Source of the DNA: Rhabditophanes sp. KR3021
Taxonomy: Eukaryota; Nematoda; Chromadorea; Rhabditida; Alloionematidae
Length of the DNA stretch: 64,000 nucleotides
Direction of reading: 5' to 3'
Assembly (NCBI GenBank): GCA_963281155.1
Contig: CAUJLY010000001.1
Coordinates: 2,976,001 to 3,040,000, forward strand
Positions within the stretch are counted from its first letter, which is position 1. Each line of letters begins with the position of its first letter. The translations under genes were made by a program, and so were the position numbers. Below the pieces are notes generated by a model. That model did no database searches. It saw nothing but the letters and a program-made list of their open reading frames with translations, and was not told where the DNA came from. Below, piece by piece: positions 54,845 to 64,000 of the stretch.

Positions 54845-55876
54845 TCATGCTTGTTGGAGTTTTTGAACTAAAAGATTTAAAAAAGACCTTGGTACTAGTG
54901 ATAATACAACACTGTTGGAAGGTGTGATTTTACGGCTTCTGAGGAAAATAAAATTTCCAACTATTTTAATTCTTTTGTTCACGATTCCCCTCGATTTAGT
55001 CAAACAAATAAGAAAGAATATTGGATTTAAAAAAGGTACAGTACTAGACAATTGAAATGCAATAGTTCCAAACGAAATAAGATTTACTTTTGAATAAATA
55101 AATACTGCATACAACATAAGAGGAACAAAATGTAAGCATAACGGGGCACAAACCTGTAAAAGCAATATCCTGAAAAACTCATTTCCTAATGTTTTCGTTT
55201 TGCTGCTCATAATTCGAACCTGTAACTTCATAAAATTTCTATATTTTATTAAATATATAAAAATTAAGATCATATTGAAATTGATGTAGAGACAAATAGG
55301 CATCAAACCATTTATAAAACTCCAATCATTTGCTTTTAAATTAATTGTTGCACATGGTGTTATGCATTCATCCGTAATATTATTTGATTGATAAAATTTG
55401 GTTAGCATGTATGGATCAGGAGTATGATCAACACTAAGAAAAATAACAAATGCACTTAAAATGCTAAATATTAAAATGTTTGTAACCAACAATAATAATA
55501 ATCTTCGAACATTAATTTTATGCTTCTCTGTAATAGTTAAATATCGGACCCAAATAGTTAAGGTGACCATAAAAAAATTGAAATGTAATGTAGTTATATA
55601 AACTAAGAGTAACGCAGCATTTACTAATAGAGATAAATTAAATTGATCAAGATATACAAAACATATTGAAACATTGTTATTTTGATAAACAAATTCATTA
55701 TGAAATATTAAAGAAGTAGTTGAAAATAACATATCAGTAATACACTGCAGAAATATAACAAGAATTCCTGGTTCCATTTTACCAGCTACTTTGAATTGCT
55801 TATACATTGACAATACTAAAGTATTTGTGAACATAGACATACAAAAAATTGTAATATTTATAATAGTACTAAGCAT
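54845..55876 (-). CDS. Serpentine 7TM receptor, Str-type (paralog 2)
   Basis: A single exon of 343 residues and a clear tandem paralog of 53346-54398. The N-terminal helix 1-2 region is almost identical at the DNA level (156 bases with one difference). The rest differs at many positions, for example SSKTKTLGNEFFRILLLQVC and HFVPLMLYAVF. The same helix layout and Pro-containing helix 6 are kept, and the C-terminal tail is shorter. Both look intact, so both are probably functional receptors. Confidence 0.85.
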   Translation of the reverse strand: MLSTIINITIFCMSMFTNTLVLSMYKQFKVAGKMEPGILVIFLQCITDMLFSTTSLIFHNEFVYQNNNVSICFVYLDQFNLSLLVNAALLLVYITTLHFNFFMVTLTIWVRYLTITEKHKINVRRLLLLLVTNILIFSILSAFVIFLSVDHTPDPYMLTKFYQSNNITDECITPCATINLKANDWSFINGLMPICLYINFNMILIFIYLIKYRNFMKLQVRIMSSKTKTLGNEFFRILLLQVCAPLCLHFVPLMLYAVFIYSKVNLISFGTIAFQLSSTVPFLNPIFFLICLTKSRGIVNKRIKIVGNFIFLRSRKITPSNSVVLSLVPRSFLNLLVQKLQQA

Positions 55877-57043
55877 TTTGATTAAATTAATTCTGCCGAA
55901 TTTACATAAATACCGTCAACTTATAAAAGGCATAAAATGGCAAAACACGAAAAAATGACAGATGGCTATATTGTTTACTAAATACTTTTAATTGATACTT
56001 CCTCAAAGATTTGGAGCTTATTATAATTGCACAAGATTAATTCAATTTACCATAAAATACAAATATTTTGTAGAATTTGGAATTAATTGTTCTTTTTATT
56101 AAGTTTGTATTATCTGTTTGTTTTATTTGTGGCATGAGCAAATGACTATATATTATTTTTTATGTCTAAAAAATATTTACACCAAATTTAAACGTATTCA
56201 ATTGGTCAAATTAGTCAAAAAAATTCTGAAACATCTCAATGCATTGATAATCACATGATTGGACGCAACATAAGTATAGCTCCTATATTAGTTCTAATCG
56301 ATATGATACCTCTTATTTTCATCAAAGATTGTTCTTATTATTATGATTCACGGATAAAAACTATGACAATAAAATATAATAACCAACAAACACAAAATTG
56401 CAACCTTTGCCATAAATACACAAATTAGTAGTGTTTTGCTTATGTATACATTTTGTTAATCTAAAAGTCCAAAAAACTGGTAAAATATTACGCTGATTTG
56501 GTAATTTTGATAATTAATTCAGGACAAAAGTTTCTTGATATAATTATTGTCATTTATTTATACGGATGCTTTGCGTCTTTTGCTAATGAAAGGTGATTTA
56601 TAGTGGAATTTTCACTTTTGTCGTCACGAATGTTGCTACTCTCATTGACATCAAACAGATTGTTCATTAAATTTGTGAAATAAGAAACAAGATAACTGAC
56701 TTTTATTAGATGTATAACATATAAATACTAATAAAATATGCATATAATAATATGTTGTCATAATGACCACGTGTCTATCCAACAGAATTTGTCATACCGT
56801 AGCTTCGTTTTGCAACCTTTTATTTTTACGCTAATTTCTCATTCATCTAAAACTTGAAATATAAATTATTAACTTTAATTTAGCATTATAATAATAGAAT
56901 GGCAATATTTAAAAAAGTGTATTTTTTAAAACATTATTTCGTGTAGGTAAGAGAATTCAGCACCAGAAAATTGATTCAAATTTGTTGCTAATAAGGTGAA
57001 AATTGCACTCATCTTTTTACAATTGATTTTCTTTAAATATTAG
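55877..57043. other. Intergenic, no gene seen
   Basis: Promoter side of receptor paralog 2, then about 1 kb of AT-rich spacer. The 5' part of the IgGFc-like relic may extend into it but is unreadable. Confidence 0.4.
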
Positions 57044-57345
57044 ACATCTAAAACGGCACAATTTGAACCGCAATATTTATTAATAGACAATATCCAACTA
57101 CCCGTCCTGCGGTTATTAATGCTAGACAAGATATTCCTTTTATTACCTATTCGAGAGACATTCTATGATGTTATCATTTCGAGGCAAAATTGCATTTGAG
57201 TTTATATATGATTGCTAGTCCAAATGACGAAAATGTAATCTTAAATAAAAGACATGCCATCGTTTCAAGTAATTGGAATTAATACATTGGACACAAATTC
57301 AACTTATGGCTTTATTTTGTAATCACAAACATCTGGCTAACAGTA
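57044..57345 (+). pseudogene. Decayed IgGFc-binding-like gene fragment
   Basis: Readable plus-strand pieces match the 3' half of the intact gene at 14769-16269 in order. SKTAQF matches KTSHFTAQ. VINARQDIPFITYSRD matches AINARQKDVV..FITYIPD. A block reading NDENVILN follows where the intact gene has DNGNLMLD. The DNA string TTGGAATTAATAC, then TATGGCTTTATTTTG, matches GINTC...YGFIL. Many stops and frameshifts are present. A tRNA-Phe on the opposite strand follows about 190 bases on, as it does at the intact gene. Confidence 0.7.
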
Positions 57346-57533
57346 TTATTCTCAATCATTAAATATATTCTTTTAATTGGAACAAATATTAGTATCTTAA
57401 TTGCCCTCTATTCGTCACTCGTATTCTCTGTCCGGTATAGGCACCAATACACTTTAATTACTAATGGTCGCATCCATAATTCTATTGATATGCTCACTAT
57501 TATCAATAAAAGTATAATTTCTCCAAAAATTAT

Positions 57534-57606
57534 TGCCACGAGCAGGGATCGAACCAGCGACATTTAGATCTTCAGTCTAACGCTCTCCCAACTGAGCTAT
57601 CATGGC
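57534..57606 (-). tRNA. tRNA-Phe (GAA)
   Basis: Body matches the other Phe copies. Located just past the IgGFc-like relic, in the arrangement found at 16370. Confidence 0.93.
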
Positions 57607-58054
57607 TTATGGTAGGAACTTTGAATATTAATCATTACTCTCGTAGAAGTTTATTTAATCTTGTCTGTAATCCTTCATAACTATTTATAAGAATCGCAGT
57701 AGTAGTTAGATACAAATTGTTAGTTTAGATTATCGGTAAACCTTCAAAAATTGACACTTATTGTCTCTTTGAGCAGTTGAAAGAAACTTATATTTTTACG
57801 CTCTTTGGGCAATCAAAATTGTTTTTCACCAGCTCTTAATCATGTAACAACAATTAATTGCAATTCTATCTGCATTAATTGGCAATTTCGAGCAACAGAT
57901 GCTTTCTAATGACTTCATTGACATGCAGCATCTTTTAAACACACCTATTTATTTGTCACCTTTGATTGGCACGCATATTTATCGTGATCAATCAACTTAA
58001 TCTTTATGAACTAGACACAATTCCAATAGATTACTTGTTAATCTCTTTGATGTC
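57607..58054. other. Intergenic, no gene seen
   Basis: Spacer and upstream region of the Dishevelled-like gene. Confidence 0.4.
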
Positions 58055-58062
58055 TATATAAG
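58055..58062 (+). promoter_or_regulatory. TATA-like box of Dishevelled-like gene
   Basis: TATATAAG about 75 bases before the ATG at 58132. Confidence 0.4.
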
Positions 58063-58131
58063 TCGCTGCATATCTCAATTAGTAACACATATTCTAACGA
58101 ACTACTTATACTTCCCACATTTATATCAACA

Positions 58132-59570
58132 ATGAACAACACAATCAGTGAAAACAATTTTAATGTAAGTTATCATCAGTTTTATATTTGTACTAATTTG
58201 GCTTATAGGTGTTTTGCTTTATTAACGACGATGAAATACCATTAAAATGTTGTTTGAAATCATCCTTCAATTACATCACATTAGACGACTTTTATCAAAA
58301 CTACGACGTACCTCAAAATGTCAAATATTTTATCAAGGAATTAGATGAAAGTTTAGGAAAGATGACTTACCGCCAGCTGCTTCCGCACGATAGAATACCG
58401 ACTTCACAGAATAATACCTACGAATTGTACCAAAAAGAAATCGGTGGCGGCAGTTGCCTAGGAACGAGTGTAACTGGGTCAAGTAGTGGATCTTCTACTC
58501 TCAATGTGCCCTTTAGAAAAATAAATACAAATAGACAAAGCAATCAGTTTGAAATGTCTATGGACGTTAGTGCTATTAGGCCTTTACTTCCAAAGAGTGT
58601 CTTCGCTGATAGTTCCAAAACAAATGATAGAAGAAAAAACAAACCAATGATTTCGTCTTCATCCCGGTACGCTCTAGATGCTAGTGTTGGTCAATTCGGA
58701 GAATCTTTGCCTTTCCATAGGTCAACTAATTCAATTTCATCATCATCCTCAGATGGAAGTTATATTCCAGTGGAGAGATCCAGAAAACAAAGAACAAAGA
58801 AATTAGAAACGTACGAAGACACAACATTTAATGACACAACATATTCTTCCTTTCCTGCCTCTACAGTCTTCCTAAATGCAGAAACAATCAAATTTAGCGT
58901 AAGAGAAGGTCAACAGCTAGGTTTTGGGATTGATGGTGATGAAGAGAATGGAATTTATGTCACTGATTTATGTAGTGACGACTTACTGCTTAAAGGACTG
59001 TCAGAAGGTGATCTAATAATTGAGATAAATGGATATTCCTTTGACCAAATAAGCCTACAAAAAGCAGATATCCAATTAGAGAATATTTTAATGCGGTTTA
59101 ATAACATCGAAATGACATTTACAAAGAGCCATTGTGGGGATATTACTAGTACAACAGTTCAGAAATTTAGAGATGAGTCAGTGTATCCAATTAACACAAG
59201 TATCTGGGCCAAGCAAGCAGATCAATTAAGAGGAAGTCAAACACTCGGTGAATCATCGTATTTCAATAATTCAGATATAGAGGCTCCTTACCTAACAACA
59301 TCTTCCCCACCATCCGAGATATTAAAGGGAATAATTTGTCCAAAGTATGGAGTAAAACTGACTAGCTCAACATGGTTTAAACTAAACACACCCATGTCTT
59401 TTACTGGAGTTAATTTGGTAGAGTGGTTGAGGCGGAATGTCAAAGGGATAAGTGATAAGAAAGAAGCTAAGGAGTTTGCCTACAATTTGCTAAGGAACAA
59501 ATTCATTGTTCACCCTGTTAGTATGAAAAAATTCGTTAAAAAAGCAAGCTATTCCGTTGTTGCAACTTAA
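58132..59570 (+). CDS. Dishevelled-family protein (DIX-PDZ-DEP), compact
   Basis: Two exons, 58132-58164 and 58209-59570, across a 44-nt intron, give 464 residues. A DIX domain lies at about 10-80 (VFCFINDDEIPLKC, YITLDDFYQNY, YFIKELDESLG). A Ser-rich linker with a basic patch (RSRKQRTKK) leads to a PDZ domain at about 236-317 (KFSVREGQQLGFGIDG, LSEGDLIIEINGYSF). A DEP domain spans about 381-461 (GVKLTSSTWFKL, TGVNLVEWLRRN, AKEFAYNLLRNKFI). Dishevelled relays Frizzled signals in Wnt and polarity pathways through DIX polymerisation and DEP-membrane/Frizzled contact. It is much shorter than typical homologs: the chain ends just after DEP, with no C-terminal tail. The PDZ carboxylate loop is QLGFGI. 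Confidence 0.9.
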
Positions 59571-59779
59571 TTTTTTAATAATAATGTTAGGATCTGCCTT
59601 TTTAATAAACCTTTGTGAACATCTTTTTTATATAATTTTAATCATAATTCATCACATATGTATGGAGAACATTAAAAATACCATCAGTTTATATTGTTTT
59701 AAACTAAAGTAGAATTTTCGAACTGTGTCAATTTGCTCTTGGTAATCTATTTTCAAGAATATTCCAAGCCTTTTTATTC

Positions 59780-60880
59780 TTGTCCACGATTGAATTATAT
59801 CAGTTCCATCTTCTATAGATTTGGCTGCCCAAACTGGAGAAGCCAGATGTGCGGTTTAACTCCATCGCCCATTCTTGATGTCGCATATTTGACATAAGGC
59901 AAAGCGTCAGACCCTCCTGAGCAAGTAATTGTTTGTCAAATGATGTCACAGCAGTGTGAGATAATCTATTTGGAATAAGCCAACAAAGTCCATTTTCCTT
60001 CACATGATCAAGCCCAAATAATTCATATCACTAAGTCATTTTCAAACTACCTTTGAAACTTGTACAGTTCTCCCATAGAATAAATAATTCCGTGGATAAT
60101 TACAGAATCATGATCTCTACTTTTTCTAATAATTCTGAAGCATTTATCCAAGCCAGTTTTCCAGGTTCAAAGTTGGAGATATTTTAAATTGCATAAAAGA
60201 AACTCCCACTTACTATTCAATCTACCACCTATAACACGCATTTTATTGGAATGAGCAGCAGAGGAGTAAGCAAATTTAAGAGAAGTCATTTCATATGTCA
60301 AGAGACCAGACTGTTGCCTTCCAAACTGTACATTTCAGCTAACTTGCTTATCTCCCAATACAAACACATTATTTTCTATTTTTCGGAGGAATGATTTTCT
60401 TTTCAATTGCTAAGTTTCCGATCATTTTAATTCTATTTGCTTGGGTATCGATTTCCACAACTGACTGTTTTGATATTTTTCCGCCAACTACAAAATCGTT
60501 AAATTTAGTAACATAAAATGACTTTTGAATAACACTTTTTTGATACATTCTTAATAGCAGAATTTTGGACTAATTTTGATTACAAAAAAGAGACTTAGAT
60601 CAGGTACTTCATGAATAAAGTCATTTTCTTGAACAATCTTGTCTAAAAAGTTGAGTTCAGTTGAAGCATAATCAACTTTTGCGATTAGATCGAACATGTA
60701 CGGAATTCTATCGTTTATATCAAATCCAACCCAGTGTGCTATTATCTTCAGAATTCCAGATTGATTATTGTTTTTAATAAAACCGTTGTCCGTAAGATTC
60801 ACAAAATTAATTTTTGAAAGTGAATCTGCTATAAATGATCAATAAGGGATGACAAACATCCTTTTGAGAGAACCTTTTCG
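59780..60880 (-). pseudogene. BACK/Kelch protein relic
   Basis: The minus strand reads ILKIIAHWVGFDINDRI then LIAKVDYASTELNFLDKIV, which fits a BACK domain, as part of an 83-codon open stretch (60802-60551). Kelch-like blades follow in shifting frames: FNDFVVGGKISKQSVVEID, NRIKMIGNLAIEKK, SLKFAYSSAAHSNKMRVIGG, DSVIIHGIIYSMGE and SHTAVTSFDKQLLAQ. The order BACK then Kelch is that of BTB-Kelch (CUL3 adaptor) proteins; no BTB part is recognisable upstream. Numerous stops make it a pseudogene. It shares the DS-III-IY blade with the relic at 26 kb. Confidence 0.65.
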
Positions 60881-61405
60881 ATTTACTTTCATTATATTTT
60901 TTTAAGAATAAATACCATCAATTTATTGTGTATTTATTGCAGAATCAAAAGCCCCTGTTACGATGTGCATCTTAGTACATAGTATAAGTAGTATCGTCGT
61001 AATCATTTTATCACATATATAAGGACGTTAAGTCATAATAAATCAGTCCACATACTACCGTGCAATATTATCTTAGTATTCATAACAGCCCCAATTCACG
61101 ATGTTCTTTAAAATGCTTTGTTATCAGATGTTTAGACAAATCATTATAGTTGACAAGAGACTTTTATTTGAGCTCTCATAAAATCCTTCTTTTCATTCAT
61201 TTTGAATTCATCTCGGAAATAAATGTATTCATAACAAATTTCAACATGTTCCAACTTCAAATTGTTTATTTAAAATGTGGCTATGAAAAAACAAACATAT
61301 TATAGAATATCTTAATTTAAACCTACTCTTTGTTATATCTTTAATAAGCAAATCGTAAACATAATAATGTTCATAACATTTGTGATAATAAAATGGCAAA
61401 AAAGC
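60881..61405. other. Intergenic, no gene seen
   Basis: AT-rich spacer between the Kelch relic and the LTR-like repeat. Confidence 0.4.
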
Positions 61406-61891
61406 TGTTAAGGGTGATCACAGTAAAATATATCTTGAATCTACTGGTCTACAACCTTCATAAACAAAAGTAGAGATTGTATCCTTATTTAGACAAGTAT
61501 AAAGTGATAGGAATGAGATAATGTAAATGTGGTCACCTTCAAGTACTATTATGATTACAATATGAAAGCAAGTATCTTACGTGCTACAGTAGAGATCTCA
61601 CCTATAGTATTGGAGATACAAGCAACGTTGATAATAAGATCTAAAAGGTGAACCTGGAGTTAATTAGATACAAATATATGTATAATAGAACTCTTAAAGT
61701 TAGGTATAAGTACTAATGAGTTGAAGTTAAACTTCATTTAACGTATACACCTTAATATGTATATTTGATATGTCCTAATTATTATATATCGTTATATTAG
61801 TGTAATAGATCAGTTATCTTGTTCTTTGTCCACATGTCTCTATCCTACTTGTCTATCGACTTCATGGGCTAAGCTTTGGTGGTCCGGGAAC
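61406..61891 (+). mobile_element. LTR-like relic A with primer-binding-site-like end
   Basis: Begins TGTTAAGGGTGAT and ends just before TGGTGGTCCGGGAAC (61877-61891). That string has the look of a retroelement primer-binding site, being complementary to a tRNA 3' end with CCA. It shares about 160 bases of diverged sequence with relic B at 63588-63766 on the opposite strand, including CTATCGAC(T/C)TCAT and the PBS-like end. No retroelement coding sequence is seen. The LTR interpretation is inference. Confidence 0.45.
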
Positions 61892-62231
61892 AAAAGCAAA
61901 GTTTTCCAAGTAGATAATCGTAGGTCATAAAGTATTGAAAACTAGTACAAATATTATTTAAAAAACTGTCTGCCAAGATGGCTAAAACAGATTAAATAAG
62001 GTGTAACTAATTAAAAAGCAACATTTATTTAAACGAGAAACTAATGAATGCAACTCTTAATATCGACAGAACCATGAATTTATATAGCCAATCACTTGTC
62101 ATAATTTAAAACATAATATTGATATTTAATTGTTCCGTAGCTTGTAACATTGAATTTCGAAGTTCTTTATAATGATATTGACGTATTATTTAGAGTATGA
62201 TAAATAACAAGAATAAATTATTAAATACTTG
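61892..62231. other. Intergenic, no gene seen
   Basis: Spacer between the LTR-like relic and the 3' end of the receptor gene. Confidence 0.4.
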
Positions 62232-63256
62232 CTATCTACTATTTTTTATAACAGTTTTTGAAAGCTTGTATCGATATATTTGGTATATTCTCTCAAAAGG
62301 AGATATTAAAAAATATATACACACATAACAAAAAATCCAGGTTCCATTCCAAATCTCTTTTTCAGATTGTTTTGAAATAAAGAAAACGTAAAATAAACAT
62401 ATAGATACTATAACAAAGAATCCAATTATGAAAATTGTAGGTAGTAGAAGGATCATGCGTATTTGAAAAATATTCTTTTTTAATTGGAGTTTTGTTACTT
62501 GTCTTGCATTAACAGATAATCTTTTCATTTGCTTTTCTATTTCATGGTAATAAAATTTAATCATAACTGCGAAAGTTAATATTACTAATATTACAACAAA
62601 AATAGCAATTATTATGACATGATTGTTTAAAGACAAAGTAAAATTAAGTAGTATAACATTTGTCAACTTATTTATTTCGATCGACTCATTGAAAACCTAA
62701 AAAATACTTATATTTAAGTTACAATTGAACTTACTTTCTGAATAATTAAATCATTCTCAGCTTCTGGCAGCAAAAATGTATGGACCGAACAAATTCCACA
62801 TATTGGTATTATCAGATAAATTGTGCCATACATCATTTTTTCATACTTATTCGTGTAAAAAACTGGCTCTTTTCGACAAAAGACATTATATTTTGATAAA
62901 AAACTGAGAATTAATGTAAATGGCAGATAGTAAAAGTTTAATATTACTAAGAAAGCGATACTAAATATAATATTCTCATTGTTTATATATTTTATCAATC
63001 CGTTGATAGCAAAGCTAGGAAACGATCCAACAACTATTGGCTGTCCAATTATACTCATTCCAACAATAAAGAAGGCGTCGGTTAAACGTGTATATTTTGC
63101 TATCACAACAAATTCATTCATGAATTTAGGTGGTTTAAGGTGCATGTATAAAAATGCCCAAATATTTACAATAAACCCAATTACTCCTATTGTATTCATT
63201 ATACATGAATAAAACGTCACGTTAATTAATGGAGGGTTGTTGTAGACAATATCCAT
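62232..63256 (-). CDS. Serpentine 7TM chemoreceptor-like protein
   Basis: Two minus-strand exons, 63256-62735 and 62696-62232, with a 38-nt intron in phase 0, give 328 residues. Exon 1 has an N-glycosylation-type site (NVTF) and four helices with PPKFMNEFVVIAKYT in the first loop, like Srh/Str-superfamily receptors. Exon 2 adds a long helix (HVIIIAIFVVILVILTFAVM), a basic loop (KQMKRLSVNARQVTKLQLKK), and two more helices with Pro in RMILLLPTIFIIGFF. The tail is short and basic. Exact subfamily unassigned. Confidence 0.8.
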
Positions 63257-63587
63257 AATAAAAACTCTTTTTTGAAATAATGATTTGTAAAAAGTAGCTC
63301 TTCAAATTTTAATTGAGTAAATCTAAGTTTGGCTGCAAACATTATGTACTGGTCTAACAGAATCTATTTTTCTATAAATTTTAAATTTATATAGCTGGGG
63401 AATCACATATAATGTACATATTTAGTTAATGTTGTCCATATAAAAGAAATAATTAATTTGAGTAGCGGTATTTTTTATTGAAAATATAAATAATTTAGCA
63501 TAATGTTTAAGAATTTAGGTGCGACATGCTTTATAGTTTTTGAATCACACTAAGCAAAGTTTATCACAAAAATATTAATTCGTTTCC
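63257..63587. other. Intergenic, no gene seen
   Basis: Promoter side of the receptor gene, AT-rich. Confidence 0.4.
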
Positions 63588-63766
63588 GTTCTCGGACCAC
63601 CATAATGTAGCCTATGAGGTCGATAGATGAATAGGATAGGGAAACGTGGGCAAAGGACAAACAAGATAATCAGATGACTGATTTATTATACTAATATAAG
63701 TACATATATGATAAATAAAACATATTAAATATACGTATTAAGATGTATACGTCATCACCTTTAACA
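63588..63766 (-). mobile_element. LTR-like relic B with primer-binding-site-like end
   Basis: Read on the minus strand it begins TGTTAAAGGTGATG, ends GGCTACA, then has TTA and TGGTGGTCCGAGAAC (63602-63588). It is shorter than relic A because the early part is missing. The shared core and the PBS-like end are alignable by eye with moderate divergence. Confidence 0.45.
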
Positions 63767-63811
63767 GCTTCATTGAAACTGCCTTTGAAGATAAATTCAG
63801 AATCAAAAAAT

Positions 63812-63882
63812 TGTCTATTTAAGAATTGGACTGACATCGGCTTGACCTCAAGGAGAAGCACTAACCACTATACTAAATAGGC
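63812..63882 (-). pseudogene. tRNA-His pseudogene
   Basis: The 5' half on the minus strand (acceptor GCCTATT, D-arm up to GTGCTTCTC) is nearly the same as the tRNA-His genes. The anticodon arm and T-arm are degraded and no GTG loop remains. It starts about 45 bases from LTR-like relic B. Confidence 0.65.
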
Positions 63883-64000
63883 ATTTACAATTCTTTTAAT
63901 TCGTTCTTCATTATTTGGAAAACATATGTCATTAAATTTCTTCTGGTTACTTACGATAAAACAATACTAAATGGAGCAAATAAAAAATGTATTAGAGATG

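Noticed and set aside
1..64000. CRISPR arrays, bacterial operons, rRNA operons
   Set aside because: No regularly spaced repeats with unique spacers, no Shine-Dalgarno-led gene strings and no rRNA-like segments. Intron-bearing genes show the DNA is eukaryotic.

Overview
The window is about 64 kb of AT-rich eukaryotic nuclear DNA, almost certainly from a nematode. The evidence is: very short introns (mostly 36-50 nt, GTAAGT-like donors, TTTTAG-like acceptors); a dozen loci for nematode-style serpentine (7TM) chemoreceptors; nematode-type small secreted and Cys-rich proteins; and many scattered tRNA genes ending in T5-T7 runs. No bacterial operon logic applies. The exact clade cannot be read from this; a free-living rhabditid-type nematode is my best guess.

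Layout. 0-8 kb: 3' end of an ERI1-like 3'-5' exonuclease, a decayed IgGFc-binding-like gene, a 7TM receptor, then a tandem pair of core-1 beta-1,3-galactosyltransferase (C1GALT1-like) genes on the minus strand. 9-11 kb: a tRNA-Glu and a PP1-type phosphatase with three exons. 11.8 kb: a 131-bp foldback element with 11-bp terminal inverted repeats. 12.4-14.5 kb: an eight-tRNA block. 14.8-17.6 kb: a secreted IgGFc-binding-like protein and a thymidine kinase. 18.6-25.4 kb: receptors and a metallothionein. 25.9-31.4 kb: a Kelch-like relic, a GATA-type finger protein, a C2H2 protein, a Ly6-like secreted protein and tRNA-Phe copies. 31.5-33.2 kb: a UDP-glucuronosyltransferase. 34.6-37.6 kb: two Srx-like receptor paralogs (one frameshifted) and a hAT transposase tail. 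37.7-41.2 kb: tRNAs, a truncated SKP1 relic and a receptor. 42.0-43.6 kb: a FAAH-like amidase. 43.7-47.2 kb: three tRNA-Leu, a second copy of the eight-tRNA block, relics of an aspartic protease and (at 47.4 kb) a CS/SGT1-like gene. 48-49.5 kb: a divergent Nemo-like kinase. 51-56 kb: three receptors. 57-59.6 kb: a second IgGFc-like relic beside a tRNA-Phe, and a compact Dishevelled (DIX-PDZ-DEP). 59.8-64 kb: a BACK/Kelch relic, a receptor, two LTR-like relics in opposite orientation and a decayed tRNA-His.

How the genes relate. There is no single pathway. The main themes are sensory receptor turnover (intact genes, a frameshifted copy, a half gene, and a probable gene-conversion tract), secretory-pathway functions (two T-synthase-like enzymes, UGT, secreted adhesion-like and Ly6-like proteins), and two divergent Wnt-pathway-type genes (Nemo-like kinase and Dishevelled) about 9 kb apart. 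The most structured non-coding feature is a ~2.05 kb, eight-tRNA block present twice in direct orientation about 32 kb apart, inside a window that holds about 28 intact-looking tRNA genes and two tRNA pseudogenes. Exon joins were deduced by eye from frame continuity, splice signals and comparison between paralogs; coordinates could be off by a base or two.
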